Below, piece by piece: positions 1-8,234 of a stretch of 40,009 nt of DNA (its first letter is position 1; the number at the start of each line of letters is the position of its first letter). Made by a program: the position numbers and the translations under genes. Source of the DNA: CAYJNO01 sp964371715 (GTDB lineage Bacteria > Bacillota_I > Bacilli_A > Erysipelotrichales > Erysipelotrichaceae); contig CAYJNO010000016.1 in assembly GCA_964371715.1 (NCBI GenBank), positions 1 through 40,009 of the forward strand. The letters run 5' to 3'. Below the pieces are notes generated by a model. It did not search any database, was not told where the DNA came from, and saw only the letters and a list, made by a program, of their open reading frames with translations.

Positions 1-40
1 ACAAAAAATATGACTGTTTATAATTTCTAAACAGTCATAT
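1..40 (-). terminator. Intrinsic terminator, minus strand
   Basis: A perfect 13-bp inverted repeat (atatgactgttta at 8-20, taaacagtcatat at 28-40) has an A-run at 3-8 on the plus strand. Read on the minus strand this is a hairpin followed by a T-run. It would stop leftward transcription from this side. Confidence 0.7.
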
Positions 41-53
41 TGTCAACAATCTG

Positions 54-84
54 AATAGCTAATCAAAATGATTAGCTATTTTTT
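54..84 (+). terminator. Intrinsic terminator, plus strand
   Basis: A 12-bp stem (aatagctaatca at 54-65, tgattagctatt at 69-80) with an AAA loop runs directly into a T-tract at 79-84. It most likely ends a plus-strand gene lying left of the window. It is back to back with the minus-strand terminator at 1-40. Confidence 0.7.
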
Positions 85-187
85 ATAATTTATGGACTAT
101 GAATAACTGTTAATGCTAATTAAATGATTCTGCATAAATTATATATATAGTCCCTGTTTACTAATCGATATTTATGTTTTGATTAAT

Positions 188-226
188 TAAAAAAAATTAC
201 AAACAAATGAATAAATTGTTTGTAAT
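188..226 (-). terminator. Intrinsic terminator behind the GH13 remnant
   Basis: An 11-bp inverted repeat (attacaaacaa 196-206, ttgtttgtaat 216-226) is preceded on the plus strand by an A-run. On the minus strand it is therefore a hairpin followed by eight T. It lies about 40 bases past the stop codon of the GH13 remnant and is probably the original terminator of that gene. Confidence 0.75.
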
Positions 227-268
227 ATAAATTTAATTGTATGTGTTACTTTATCTAATTATTAAAAC

Positions 269-703
269 TTAGAAAGGATTTAAAACTATTTTATTGTTTT
301 CAACTTTATATCTATAATAGTTATAGAATAATACTTGATTAATATTAATATCTAATTCAATTTTCTCATTATTAAAATTATTTAATACAATAATACTATC
401 ATTTCTTTGATAAGCTAATATTCCTTTTACATCTATTAAAGTTCGAGTAAAGCTACTATATGCAAAGATATCAGTGTATTCTTTTCTAAAACCTATCATC
501 TTTTTATAATAATTGAATAATGAATTTTTATCACGTAATTATGCTTGAACATTAATAATTGTATAGTTTGGATTTACTTCAAACCAAGCTTAACCATTAG
601 TGAATCCTCTATTTACTTTATTATTCCATTGGATAGCTGTTATTGAATATTCTCTACTTCTAGAATTAATATGAGATAATGCTTCTTACTTTGTTTTATT
701 TAA
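269..703 (-). pseudogene. 3' remnant of a GH13 alpha-glucosidase
   Basis: Read on the minus strand, one continuous frame from about 703 to 269 resembles the C-terminal third of GH13 alpha-glucosidases (oligo-1,6-glucosidase, trehalose-6-phosphate hydrolase type). EALSHINSRSRE stands where the family has a ...SRDNARTPMQW block. It is followed by IQWNN, GFTNG, then WFEVNPNY, INVQA, NSLFNYYKKMIGFRKEY and a last beta-domain with ILAYQR and IIVLNNF. TAA codons interrupt the frame at 686-688, 590-592 and 539-541; no frameshift was found. The 5' part including the catalytic barrel is missing, because the terminator hairpin of the next gene starts at 705. The 76-residue open stretch at 269-499 is therefore not an independent gene. 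Homology is from recognised family motifs and the enzyme's exact specificity cannot be told. Confidence 0.8.
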
Positions 704-704
704 A

Positions 705-744
705 GAAATCTACCAAAAATTTAAATAAAGTCTTTGGTAGATTT
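705..744 (-). terminator. Hairpin terminator after the EAL gene
   Basis: A 12-bp perfect inverted repeat (aaatctaccaaa 705-716, tttggtagattt 733-744) lies 40 bases past the stop of the EAL phosphodiesterase gene. The T-tract on the minus strand is short and interrupted, so termination may be weak. Confidence 0.55.
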
Positions 745-784
745 ACTAAAATATATTTTATTGCTTATTTTGATTAACTATTAT

Positions 785-3652
785 TTATAATTTATAGGTT
801 ATGTCAGTTTTAATTAAATCAAGGAACAATGCTTTATTAAGTGGTTTTTCAAAATAATAACCTTGTGCAATTTGGCAATTATTATTTCTAAGCCAAATTG
901 CTTGTTCTTTATCTTCTACTCCTTCAGCAACAACATGCATGTTCATTTCATTTGCCATATTAAATATGTTTTTTAATATAACCTTACTCTTATCATCAAC
1001 AAATGTATCTAAGAAAGCTTTGTCAATCTTTAAATAATTTGGAGAGATTAAAGATAATCGATTTAGTGATGATAATCCTGCTCCAAAATCATCGATTGAT
1101 ATTGCAAATCCATGCTGTTGTAGTAATTTGATGCGTTCTAAGAAGATATCTTGGGATTCACTATATGCAGATTCAGTAATTTCAAGTTCAACAGCACTAA
1201 TAGATAAATCATATTCTTTAATATAATTTAATAATTTTTCTATAATATAATCACTACTAAGTGTCTTAGCTGATAAATTTACAGATATTGTTGGTAAGTT
1301 TGGTGTAGTATTTATAAGCTTACATACACTTTCAAAAACAAATAAATCAATATCAACAATAAACCCGTTATTTTCAAACAAAGGTATGAAATAATTAGGG
1401 TATATTGGTTCACCATTTGGAGGGAACCATCTAATTAGTGCTTCAGCCCCAACTATCTTTAAAGTGTTTAAATCAATTTTTGGTTGATAGAAAACATTAA
1501 ATTCTTTTTGTTTTAATGCCTTCTCCATATCTTTTGTTATTTTTACAATATTATTTAATTCATGTAACTGTTCTTCAGTAAATTCAGTGAATGTTGTTTC
1601 ATGTAAATGTTTATATTTAGTTCTAGCAAAATCGGCATATGTTAGTACTGTTTCAAAATTAAGTTTAGGATCCGATATTTTAACTGATCCATATGAAAAA
1701 TTAATTTCATAGCTATCACTAATTATATAATAAAGTTCTGGTAAAATATGATTATAGTGAATATCTCTAATCGTAATTATACTATTAACATTCTTTAAAA
1801 CTATGAAATGGTCATCTTTTGTTCTTGATACATAAAATTCTTTACTTGATAATTTATCTAATGTCTTACCAATTTTAATTAAAAGTTCATTTCCAACCTC
1901 TATTCCCATATAAGTATTAATTGTCTTAAAAAAATCAATATCTAATGAAATTAATTCATAATTGTTTGGCTTAGCATTTCTTAAAATGCTTATATAAATT
2001 GATTTGAAATATCTCTCTGATAAGACACCTGTTAATTTATCTATGTTTAAAGCATGTTCGACATCTTTTCTTTTTTTACGTTCCTGTAATAAAATCATAA
2101 TTAGTAATATTAATACTATTAAGGCAAATAGCATCCAATAATCATACAGAATATCAATAATATCATTAGATATTATCATTAATGATTCTTCAGTAGTTAA
2201 GATATCGGTGAATCTCTCTTCACTAATATTATCAATCATAGTATTAATTATAGGAATCAACATGGTTTCTTTTTCATTATTAATGAAGAATGTTATAGGC
2301 TGTAATGATTCAATCGTTGAATAATTTAAATTATCATTGTTTAGATATGAAAAAGCAAAAGCAGAACCAGAATCAGTGATAATAATAGCTTCTACTTCAT
2401 TATTATTATAGGCATTAAATAACTCATTTACAGTGTTATATGTTTTAACATCTATATTATTATTTATATAATCATTATTATTTGAACTATGAAATAAATA
2501 GTTTAAAGTACCTATACTGTTTAATTTTGTAATATCAAATTTATAATTATGTTCTTTTAAAATATCATCATTATAAATAGCAACTAAATCGAAACTATAA
2601 AGTACTTCACTAGGTGTGTAATATGCTTCTATTTTGTTATCCTTACCATAAGCCGTTAATAAAATATCAAAGTCATCAGGTACATTATAGTTTTCATCAA
2701 AAGAAAATGGTTCATAAATTATTTCAAAGTTATATAGTTCAGAAAACATATTTAAAGTTTCAATAAACAAACCAGTCTCATATCCTTCATCATTATAGTA
2801 TGAAAAAAATGTTGTCTCTTCTAAATATCCCACATGTAAAGGATTTGATTGTAAATAACTTACTTCTTCTCTGGTTAAAGTTCGATGAGTGAAAAAATTA
2901 TAATCATATTGATATTTTTCACTTATAGTTGTGAAAAAATCACCTTCTTTTAGTCTTATTTCTAATAGAATATTAGAAATATTAACTGTTAAATCATTCT
3001 CTTCTTTATTTCCAATGATTGATGTAGGAAATACATCTAGAATTAATAATGGAAAATGTTCTTTTTCATAATTATTTGTTAAATAAAAATCTGTATTTAA
3101 ATTAATATAATTATATACTTCACCATAAATAAAATTCACTTTAATGTTATTAGTAATACAATATTGTTCTAATATTTCATTTGCTGGATTACCATGGTAT
3201 GTAGCAACTGATTTTCCATTGATAGTTTGAGGATCATCATAATATAAATCATAATCTTTTGAATAATCCATTTTTGCAACCAAAGAATATTGATCAGAAT
3301 TAACAGTAGTTGTCACCATGCTATATTCATCTAAATATTCATCATCTAAGTAATAAAATGCAATTAAATCTACATCATCATTTTTAAGTGCATCATATGG
3401 GTTTCCATTAAGTTTTACAAATTCAAAGTAATAATTACTATACTCCTCAATTTTTCTAAATAAATCATAACCATAACCACGATTAATGTATTCGTTTTGA
3501 TTAAATATTACTTCTGAATTATCGGTATAACCTACTTTTATAATGATTTCATCTTCATTATTATTAGTATCTTCACTAGCTGATACTTGGGTGATAAATA
3601 CAGAAAAAAACAATATAGTTAAACATAGCTTTAGAATAAATTTTATCTTCAT
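785..3652 (-). CDS. Membrane-anchored EAL phosphodiesterase with dual solute-binding-like sensor
   Basis: Predicted cyclic-di-GMP phosphodiesterase of about 955 residues. The start is placed at the ATG at 3652 (MKIKFILKL...), because GGAGAGA lies 5-7 bases upstream; the ATG at 3667 overlaps that ribosome site. Order: signal peptide (about 1-30), two extracytoplasmic solute-binding (SBP_bac_3-like) modules, each opening with a VGY motif (about 40-260 and 270-490), one membrane helix (about 500-520), a GGDEF domain and an EAL domain. The GGDEF signature is degenerate (TKDDHF), so cyclase activity is unlikely. The EAL domain keeps AEALIRW, the Asn of SVNLS, ELEITES, DDFGAG, LKIDKAF, EGVE and QGYYFEKP, so hydrolysis to pGpG is expected. 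The sensor probably binds a small solute outside the cell. A degraded paralogue lies directly upstream on the same strand. Confidence 0.85.
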   Translation of the reverse strand: MKIKFILKLCLTILFFSVFITQVSASEDTNNNEDEIIIKVGYTDNSEVIFNQNEYINRGYGYDLFRKIEEYSNYYFEFVKLNGNPYDALKNDDVDLIAFYYLDDEYLDEYSMVTTTVNSDQYSLVAKMDYSKDYDLYYDDPQTINGKSVATYHGNPANEILEQYCITNNIKVNFIYGEVYNYINLNTDFYLTNNYEKEHFPLLILDVFPTSIIGNKEENDLTVNISNILLEIRLKEGDFFTTISEKYQYDYNFFTHRTLTREEVSYLQSNPLHVGYLEETTFFSYYNDEGYETGLFIETLNMFSELYNFEIIYEPFSFDENYNVPDDFDILLTAYGKDNKIEAYYTPSEVLYSFDLVAIYNDDILKEHNYKFDITKLNSIGTLNYLFHSSNNNDYINNNIDVKTYNTVNELFNAYNNNEVEAIIITDSGSAFAFSYLNNDNLNYSTIESLQPITFFINNEKETMLIPIINTMIDNISEERFTDILTTEESLMIISNDIIDILYDYWMLFALIVLILLIMILLQERKKRKDVEHALNIDKLTGVLSERYFKSIYISILRNAKPNNYELISLDIDFFKTINTYMGIEVGNELLIKIGKTLDKLSSKEFYVSRTKDDHFIVLKNVNSIITIRDIHYNHILPELYYIISDSYEINFSYGSVKISDPKLNFETVLTYADFARTKYKHLHETTFTEFTEEQLHELNNIVKITKDMEKALKQKEFNVFYQPKIDLNTLKIVGAEALIRWFPPNGEPIYPNYFIPLFENNGFIVDIDLFVFESVCKLINTTPNLPTISVNLSAKTLSSDYIIEKLLNYIKEYDLSISAVELEITESAYSESQDIFLERIKLLQQHGFAISIDDFGAGLSSLNRLSLISPNYLKIDKAFLDTFVDDKSKVILKNIFNMANEMNMHVVAEGVEDKEQAIWLRNNNCQIAQGYYFEKPLNKALFLDLIKTDITYKL

Positions 3653-3698
3653 ATTGCATCTCTCCATTCATTATCCATATTTGTGTAAATACATTTAC

Positions 3699-3726
3699 AT
3701 TATAACAATTAATCTAAAAAAAGCAA
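3699..3726 (-). promoter_or_regulatory. Promoter of the EAL gene
   Basis: On the minus strand TTGCTT (3721-3726) and TATAAT (3699-3704) are separated by 16 bases, about 47 bases before the chosen start codon. No riboswitch-like structure was recognised in the short leader. Confidence 0.6.
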
Positions 3727-3758
3727 TAAATTTACATAAATGGTGATAAATTATAAAG

Positions 3759-6703
3759 CTATGTGAAATAATTGTTGCATAGATTTTGAAGTTTATTGAT
3801 TGTTTTGAAGTTGTTGTGTAAAATATCTGATTGTTCTAAGGTGTATGTAGAATCTTGACTGATTAAATATAAGAAGTCTGATTCACACTTTGGTTTTTCA
3901 AAGAAATAAACTTGAACAAGTTGATAATTATTGTTTTTCAGCCAAATTGCTTGTTCTATATTTTCTACTCCTTTCGCAACAACTTCAATTTCTATTTCTT
4001 TTGCCATTTTTAAAATGTTCTTTAGTATTACTTTACTTTTATCCGTTTCAAAATTATTGAAAAATTCTTTATCTATTTTTAAATAATTTGGTGAGATAAG
4101 TGATAAACGATTTAGTGATGATAAACCTCCACCAAAATCATCAATTGAAATTTTAAAGCCATAATTTTTTAGCTTAGTAAAGCGGCTTAAGAAATTATCA
4201 TTGGAACCACTGTAGGTAGATTCTGTTAATTCAAGTTAAATTGAATTAACGGAAATATTATAAGTATTGATAATATTTATTAGTTTTTCAACAATGTAAT
4301 CAATATTTAATGTCTTGGATGATAAATTTACTGAGATTACAGGTAAATCTGGAAATTCTCTAATTAATCGACAAACGCTATCAAAAACATAAAAATCAAT
4401 AGCAACAATAAAACCATTACTTTCTAAAATTGAAATGAATTTGTCAGGGAAAATTATATTACCATTTCTAGGTATCCATCTAATTAAAGCTTCTGCTCCA
4501 TCTATCTTTAAAGTTGATAAGTTAATTTTAGGGTGGAAATAGATATTAAATTCTTTATTTTTGAGAGCTAATTCCATATCTTTATTGATATTAACAATAT
4601 TTGTTATTTCTGATAATAAAACATCATTGAATTCTATAAAGGTTGTTTCATAGATATGTTTACTTTTAATTCTAGAATAATCAGCATAAGTTAATGTTGT
4701 TTAGAAGTTTTGCTTCATATTTTCAATTTTTACTATTCCATATGACATTGTTATATCAAAAGTATCACCAATTATTCTAAATATTTTAGGTAGTATATGA
4801 GTATAGTGTAACTAATTTACACTCATATTAGAATTTGCTTTTCTAAGGATTATAAAATTGTCACTTTTGATTCTAGATATATAAGAATCAGAATCATTTA
4901 ATGCTGCTTTTAATTGTTCTGCAATGATCACTAAAACTTCATTACCTACTTCATCTCCACGATATGTATTTATCATTTTGAAAAAATCTATATCGAATGA
5001 AATTAATTCATATTCACCAAAATTAGCGTAAGGAATTAATTTATTAAATATATCTTTTATAGAATCTTGAGACATAGTTTTTGTTAATAAATCAGTTTTT
5101 AATAATTTCTCAATTTCTTTTCTTTTTTTGCGATTTTGATAATAGAAGAAAAATATAAAGATAAAGATAAATAAGAAGATAATGAACCAATATTCATATA
5201 TAACATCAAAAATATCATTACTAATTATAAATGATGATTGTTCTTTTGTTAGAATTGAATTTAAAGTTTCAACACTCATATTTTTAATCATTGTATTAAA
5301 ATTGGGATTAGATTATGACTTTGCTCTTTGTTTATAAAAAAAGTAACAGGTTGTAGAATTTCAATTAAAGAAAAATTTAAAGATTCTTCATTTATATATG
5401 AAAGTGAATAGTTTAAACTTGTTTCAGTAATTACTATAGTAGAAATTTCATTTCTTTTATATGCATCAAGTAATTCATTTAATGAATCATATACTTTTAC
5501 ATTGTTAGGATTAATTTTTCTATTTTTGTACTTTGAGATAAATAGTGTAAAGTACCAATATTATCTGCAATATTTATGTTGAAATCGTATTGATGTTCTT
5601 CTAATACTTTATCATCATAAATTGCCATTAAATCAAAATTATATAAAATTTCACTTGGAATATAAGACTCTTGTATTTTATTGTCTTTCCCATAAATGGT
5701 AAGTAAGATGTCTAAATCAGCTGGTACATTATAATATTCATCATAAGTAAAGGGGACATAGTTAACGTCAAAATCATATAAATTTGCAAATATATCTATT
5801 GCTTCAATTAGTATGCCACCCAATTGACCAGTTTCATCTTTGTGAGTTATTAGACTGCTATTTTCTAAATAGCCAACATCTAAAGTATTATCTCGTAAAT
5901 AATTAACTTCATCTCTTGTAAGTGTTCGTTGAGGAAAAAAATTATAATAATATTGACACTTTAAAGCTGAATCAACGAAAAAATTACCTTCTTCTATCTT
6001 TATATGATCAATTATATTTGAAATACTATTTACTAAATCTGTATCTTCTACTCTGCCTATAAGTGTAGATTGATCTAAACCTAAAATTAATAAGGTGTAA
6101 TAGTCATCGCTTAAAGTAGTTGTAAGATATAAATCAGCATCATAACTCAAATAGTCGTGATAATCATAATAAAGATAATTTACATTTATTCCATGATTTC
6201 TACAGTATTGATCTAATAATGTATTTGCAGGATTAGATAAATACGTAGAAACAGTTTTATTGTCAATCGATTTTGGGTCATCATAATAAAGTTCTTTAAA
6301 TGTATCACTATTTTTTTTAGTTACTAAAGAATAATAATCAGTATTAATATATGAAGTAACAGGAATAAATAAATCGAAATATTCTTCATCATATTTATAA
6401 AATCCTATAAGGTCAACTTCTTTATTTAAAAGTTGAGTATATGGATCACTAGCTAATTCGACAAATTCAAAGTCATACATACTATATTCTTCTATTTTTT
6501 TTAATATGTCATGACCATAGCCGTTATTAATTATATTGTCAGTTTGAATCATTATTTCAGAATCTTAAGTATAGCCAACTTTAATTACTTCTCGTTCAAT
6601 ATTTTCTTTGTTTTGATTTTCCTCTGCTAGAAAGTTACCGTTGTGAAAACAAATAAATAAAGAAATTATTAATAATTTTTGAACTAATTTTGTAAATATA
6701 AAC
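3759..6703 (-). pseudogene. Decayed tandem paralogue of the EAL phosphodiesterase
   Basis: Five open pieces on the minus strand line up end to end with the intact gene at 785-3652: a signal-peptide-like segment, both solute-binding modules (VGYT, VGYLE), a membrane helix, GGDEF-like and EAL domains. The frame is broken by TAA at 6565-6567, a one-base frameshift near 5515-5520, a second near 5300-5305, TAG at 4812-4814, and TAA at 4701-4703 and 4236-4238. The TAA at 4701 stands where the intact copy has GAA in NFETVL, and the TAA at 4236 falls in the block matching VELEITES. The catalytic EGVE is changed to KGVE and the C-terminus runs on about 20 residues past the homologous end. No ATG is in frame at the 5' end near 6700. 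It is not expected to make an active enzyme. Confidence 0.9.
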
Positions 6704-6753
6704 CATTTTCTCCCTGTATATTTCTACATATATATATAAATTAAGATATATAA

Positions 6754-6781
6754 ATTATAGCAATATAAATAATAAATACAA
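6754..6781 (-). promoter_or_regulatory. Remnant promoter of the decayed EAL paralogue
   Basis: On the minus strand TTGTAT (6776-6781) and TATAAT (6754-6759) are 16 bases apart, about 50 bases before the beginning of the pseudogene. The arrangement mirrors the promoter of the intact copy, so the pseudogene may still be transcribed. Confidence 0.45.
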
Positions 6782-6842
6782 GCAATTTTTATAACAACTA
6801 TAATAAAAATTATATAAATGTGAAAATTGTTCTTATAAAATA

Positions 6843-6871
6843 TTGACAAAAAAAGTAAATAAAAGTACCAT
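6843..6871 (+). promoter_or_regulatory. Probable promoter of the small three-helix protein
   Basis: TTGACA at 6843-6848 is followed after 17 bases by TACCAT (6866-6871). The -35 box is perfect and the -10 box matches four of six positions. Confidence 0.4.
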
Positions 6872-6908
6872 TTTTATAGTATATTGTTAACAGATTAAGA
6901 GGGTATAT

Positions 6909-7409
6909 ATGAATTTTAGATTTATTAGAAAAACTATTTTATTTATTATTTTATTATTGATGATGACACCAACCACAACTAATGCTCTAAACTTAGATTA
7001 TGAAGGAGAAAAAACATATTTTAATAAAGATAAACATAGTGATAGTATAAATCATATAGTAACTTTTTCTGAATATATTATAGATGATAACACGACACCA
7101 CAAATATATGGAACTTGGTCAATAATTAATTTTACACTAAGTACAGGAACATTTATAACAGGTGTTTATGCATTGATGAATTTAATGAAATGTAGAATGA
7201 AAAATTCAAACCCACTAAATTGTGGGATTTGTCGATATATTATTTATACTTTTATTGTTGGTGTTATTTCTATAGGTGTATTTTTGTTAACACAATCATA
7301 TAATGGTAATATAATATTTGTTGATGTATATACACCAATACAATTTGTTTTATTAATAATACAAATGATCATTGCTTTTAAAGAACATCAACAGATACCA
7401 AATGATTAA
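6909..7409 (+). CDS. Small secreted-then-anchored three-helix membrane protein
   Basis: A 166-residue protein with a signal peptide (about 1-26, ending NALN), a short polar segment of about 40 residues, and three hydrophobic helices (about 68-90, 108-130, 138-158). The helical part resembles the C-terminal anchor of the 1829-residue surface protein at 25162-30651: both have Trp-Ser before helix 1, VISIGVFLLTQ against LVSIILFVVTQ in helix 2, and IIFVDVYT against VIFDFYS at helix 3. It is thus nearly an anchor domain on its own. AGAGGG lies about 7 bases before the ATG. No enzymatic motif is visible. It may be a cut-down surface protein or a partner of the larger one; the function is unknown. 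Confidence 0.7.
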   Translation: MNFRFIRKTILFIILLLMMTPTTTNALNLDYEGEKTYFNKDKHSDSINHIVTFSEYIIDDNTTPQIYGTWSIINFTLSTGTFITGVYALMNLMKCRMKNSNPLNCGICRYIIYTFIVGVISIGVFLLTQSYNGNIIFVDVYTPIQFVLLIIQMIIAFKEHQQIPND

Positions 7410-7449
7410 CAGATTAATAAATTAATAAAATATTCATATTAAATAATGC

Positions 7450-7455
7450 TATAAT
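7450..7455 (+). promoter_or_regulatory. -10 element before the FAH/glf pair
   Basis: A perfect TATAAT lies 21 bases before the start codon, with AGGAG at 7467-7471. No good -35 box is visible. Confidence 0.4.
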
Positions 7456-7476
7456 AAAAATGTTATAGGAGTTAAT

Positions 7477-8223
7477 ATGAATATTTTTAAATATATAGAG
7501 AATGATGTAGTAAATGATGGAATTATTAAAGATGGTAGATATTACAAAGTTGATAATATCTTTAATCAAAATCCAAATATAATTAAAGAATTAGAAAACG
7601 AGAATGTAGAATTAGATTGGATAATTAAACCTAGTAAGTTAATAGCTGTAGGATTAAATTATAAAGCACATGCTGAAGAAATGAATGTAGATTTACCAGA
7701 TAAACCAACTGTGTTTTTCAAAGCTATAAGTTCACTTTGTAGTGATGAATCACATATTATGTTACCAAACTATGAGGATAAAATTGATTTTGAAGGTGAA
7801 ATTGTTATTGTAATTAAAGATGATGTAAAAAATGTTGATGAAAATGAAGCACATAAATATATTTTAGGAGTAACTGCTGGAAATGATGTAAGTAATAGAA
7901 CATTACAGTTTTCAACTTCACAATGGGGACTTGCAAAATCATTTGATACATTTGCACCAGTTAGTAAAATATTGAATCGTTATGAAAAAGGGATGAAGAT
8001 AAATTTAGAATCTTATCATAATGGAAATTTAAAGCAGAAAGCAAATAATGAAGAAATGATTTTTAATGTGGAGTACATTGTTTCATATTTATCTAAAATT
8101 ATGCAATTAAAAAAGGGTGATATGATTTTTACAGGTTGTCCAAAAGGTGTAGAGAAGTTAAATAAAGGTGATACAGTTGATATTATTGTAAATAATATCA
8201 AACTAAGTAATACTGTTTCTTAA
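7477..8223 (+). CDS. Fumarylacetoacetate hydrolase (FAH) family protein
   Basis: A 248-residue single-domain member of the FAH family, enzymes that cleave or hydrate beta-diketo or 2-keto acid substrates using a divalent metal. Visible family marks are the VGLNYKAHAEE block, KPTVFFK, the acidic metal-binding run DFEGEIVIV, the GVTAGNDVSNRTLQ segment, KSFDTFAP, and a C-terminal GDMIFTGCPKGV (family TGTPxGV). Family members include acylpyruvase and 2-hydroxyhepta-2,4-diene-1,7-dioate isomerase, and the substrate cannot be told here. AGGAG is well placed before the ATG. It lies 11 bases before glf on the same strand, so the two are probably cotranscribed although no shared pathway is obvious. 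Confidence 0.88.
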   Translation: MNIFKYIENDVVNDGIIKDGRYYKVDNIFNQNPNIIKELENENVELDWIIKPSKLIAVGLNYKAHAEEMNVDLPDKPTVFFKAISSLCSDESHIMLPNYEDKIDFEGEIVIVIKDDVKNVDENEAHKYILGVTAGNDVSNRTLQFSTSQWGLAKSFDTFAPVSKILNRYEKGMKINLESYHNGNLKQKANNEEMIFNVEYIVSYLSKIMQLKKGDMIFTGCPKGVEKLNKGDTVDIIVNNIKLSNTVS

Positions 8224-8234
8224 GGGAGGATATT

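Noticed and set aside
269..499. Independent 76-residue protein
   Set aside because: It is the last in-frame piece of the GH13 remnant; its apparent ATG is an internal Met of the YYKKMIGFRKEY block.
3543..3746. Plus-strand 67-residue open frame over the EAL gene start
   Set aside because: It is antisense to the signal peptide and promoter of the EAL gene, with no ribosome site.
269..6703. Read-through or reassigned TAA codons in the GH13 and EAL remnants
   Set aside because: The EAL remnant also has two frameshifts and a lost catalytic residue, and all other genes in the window end at ordinary stops with no internal TAA. Simple decay explains the data.
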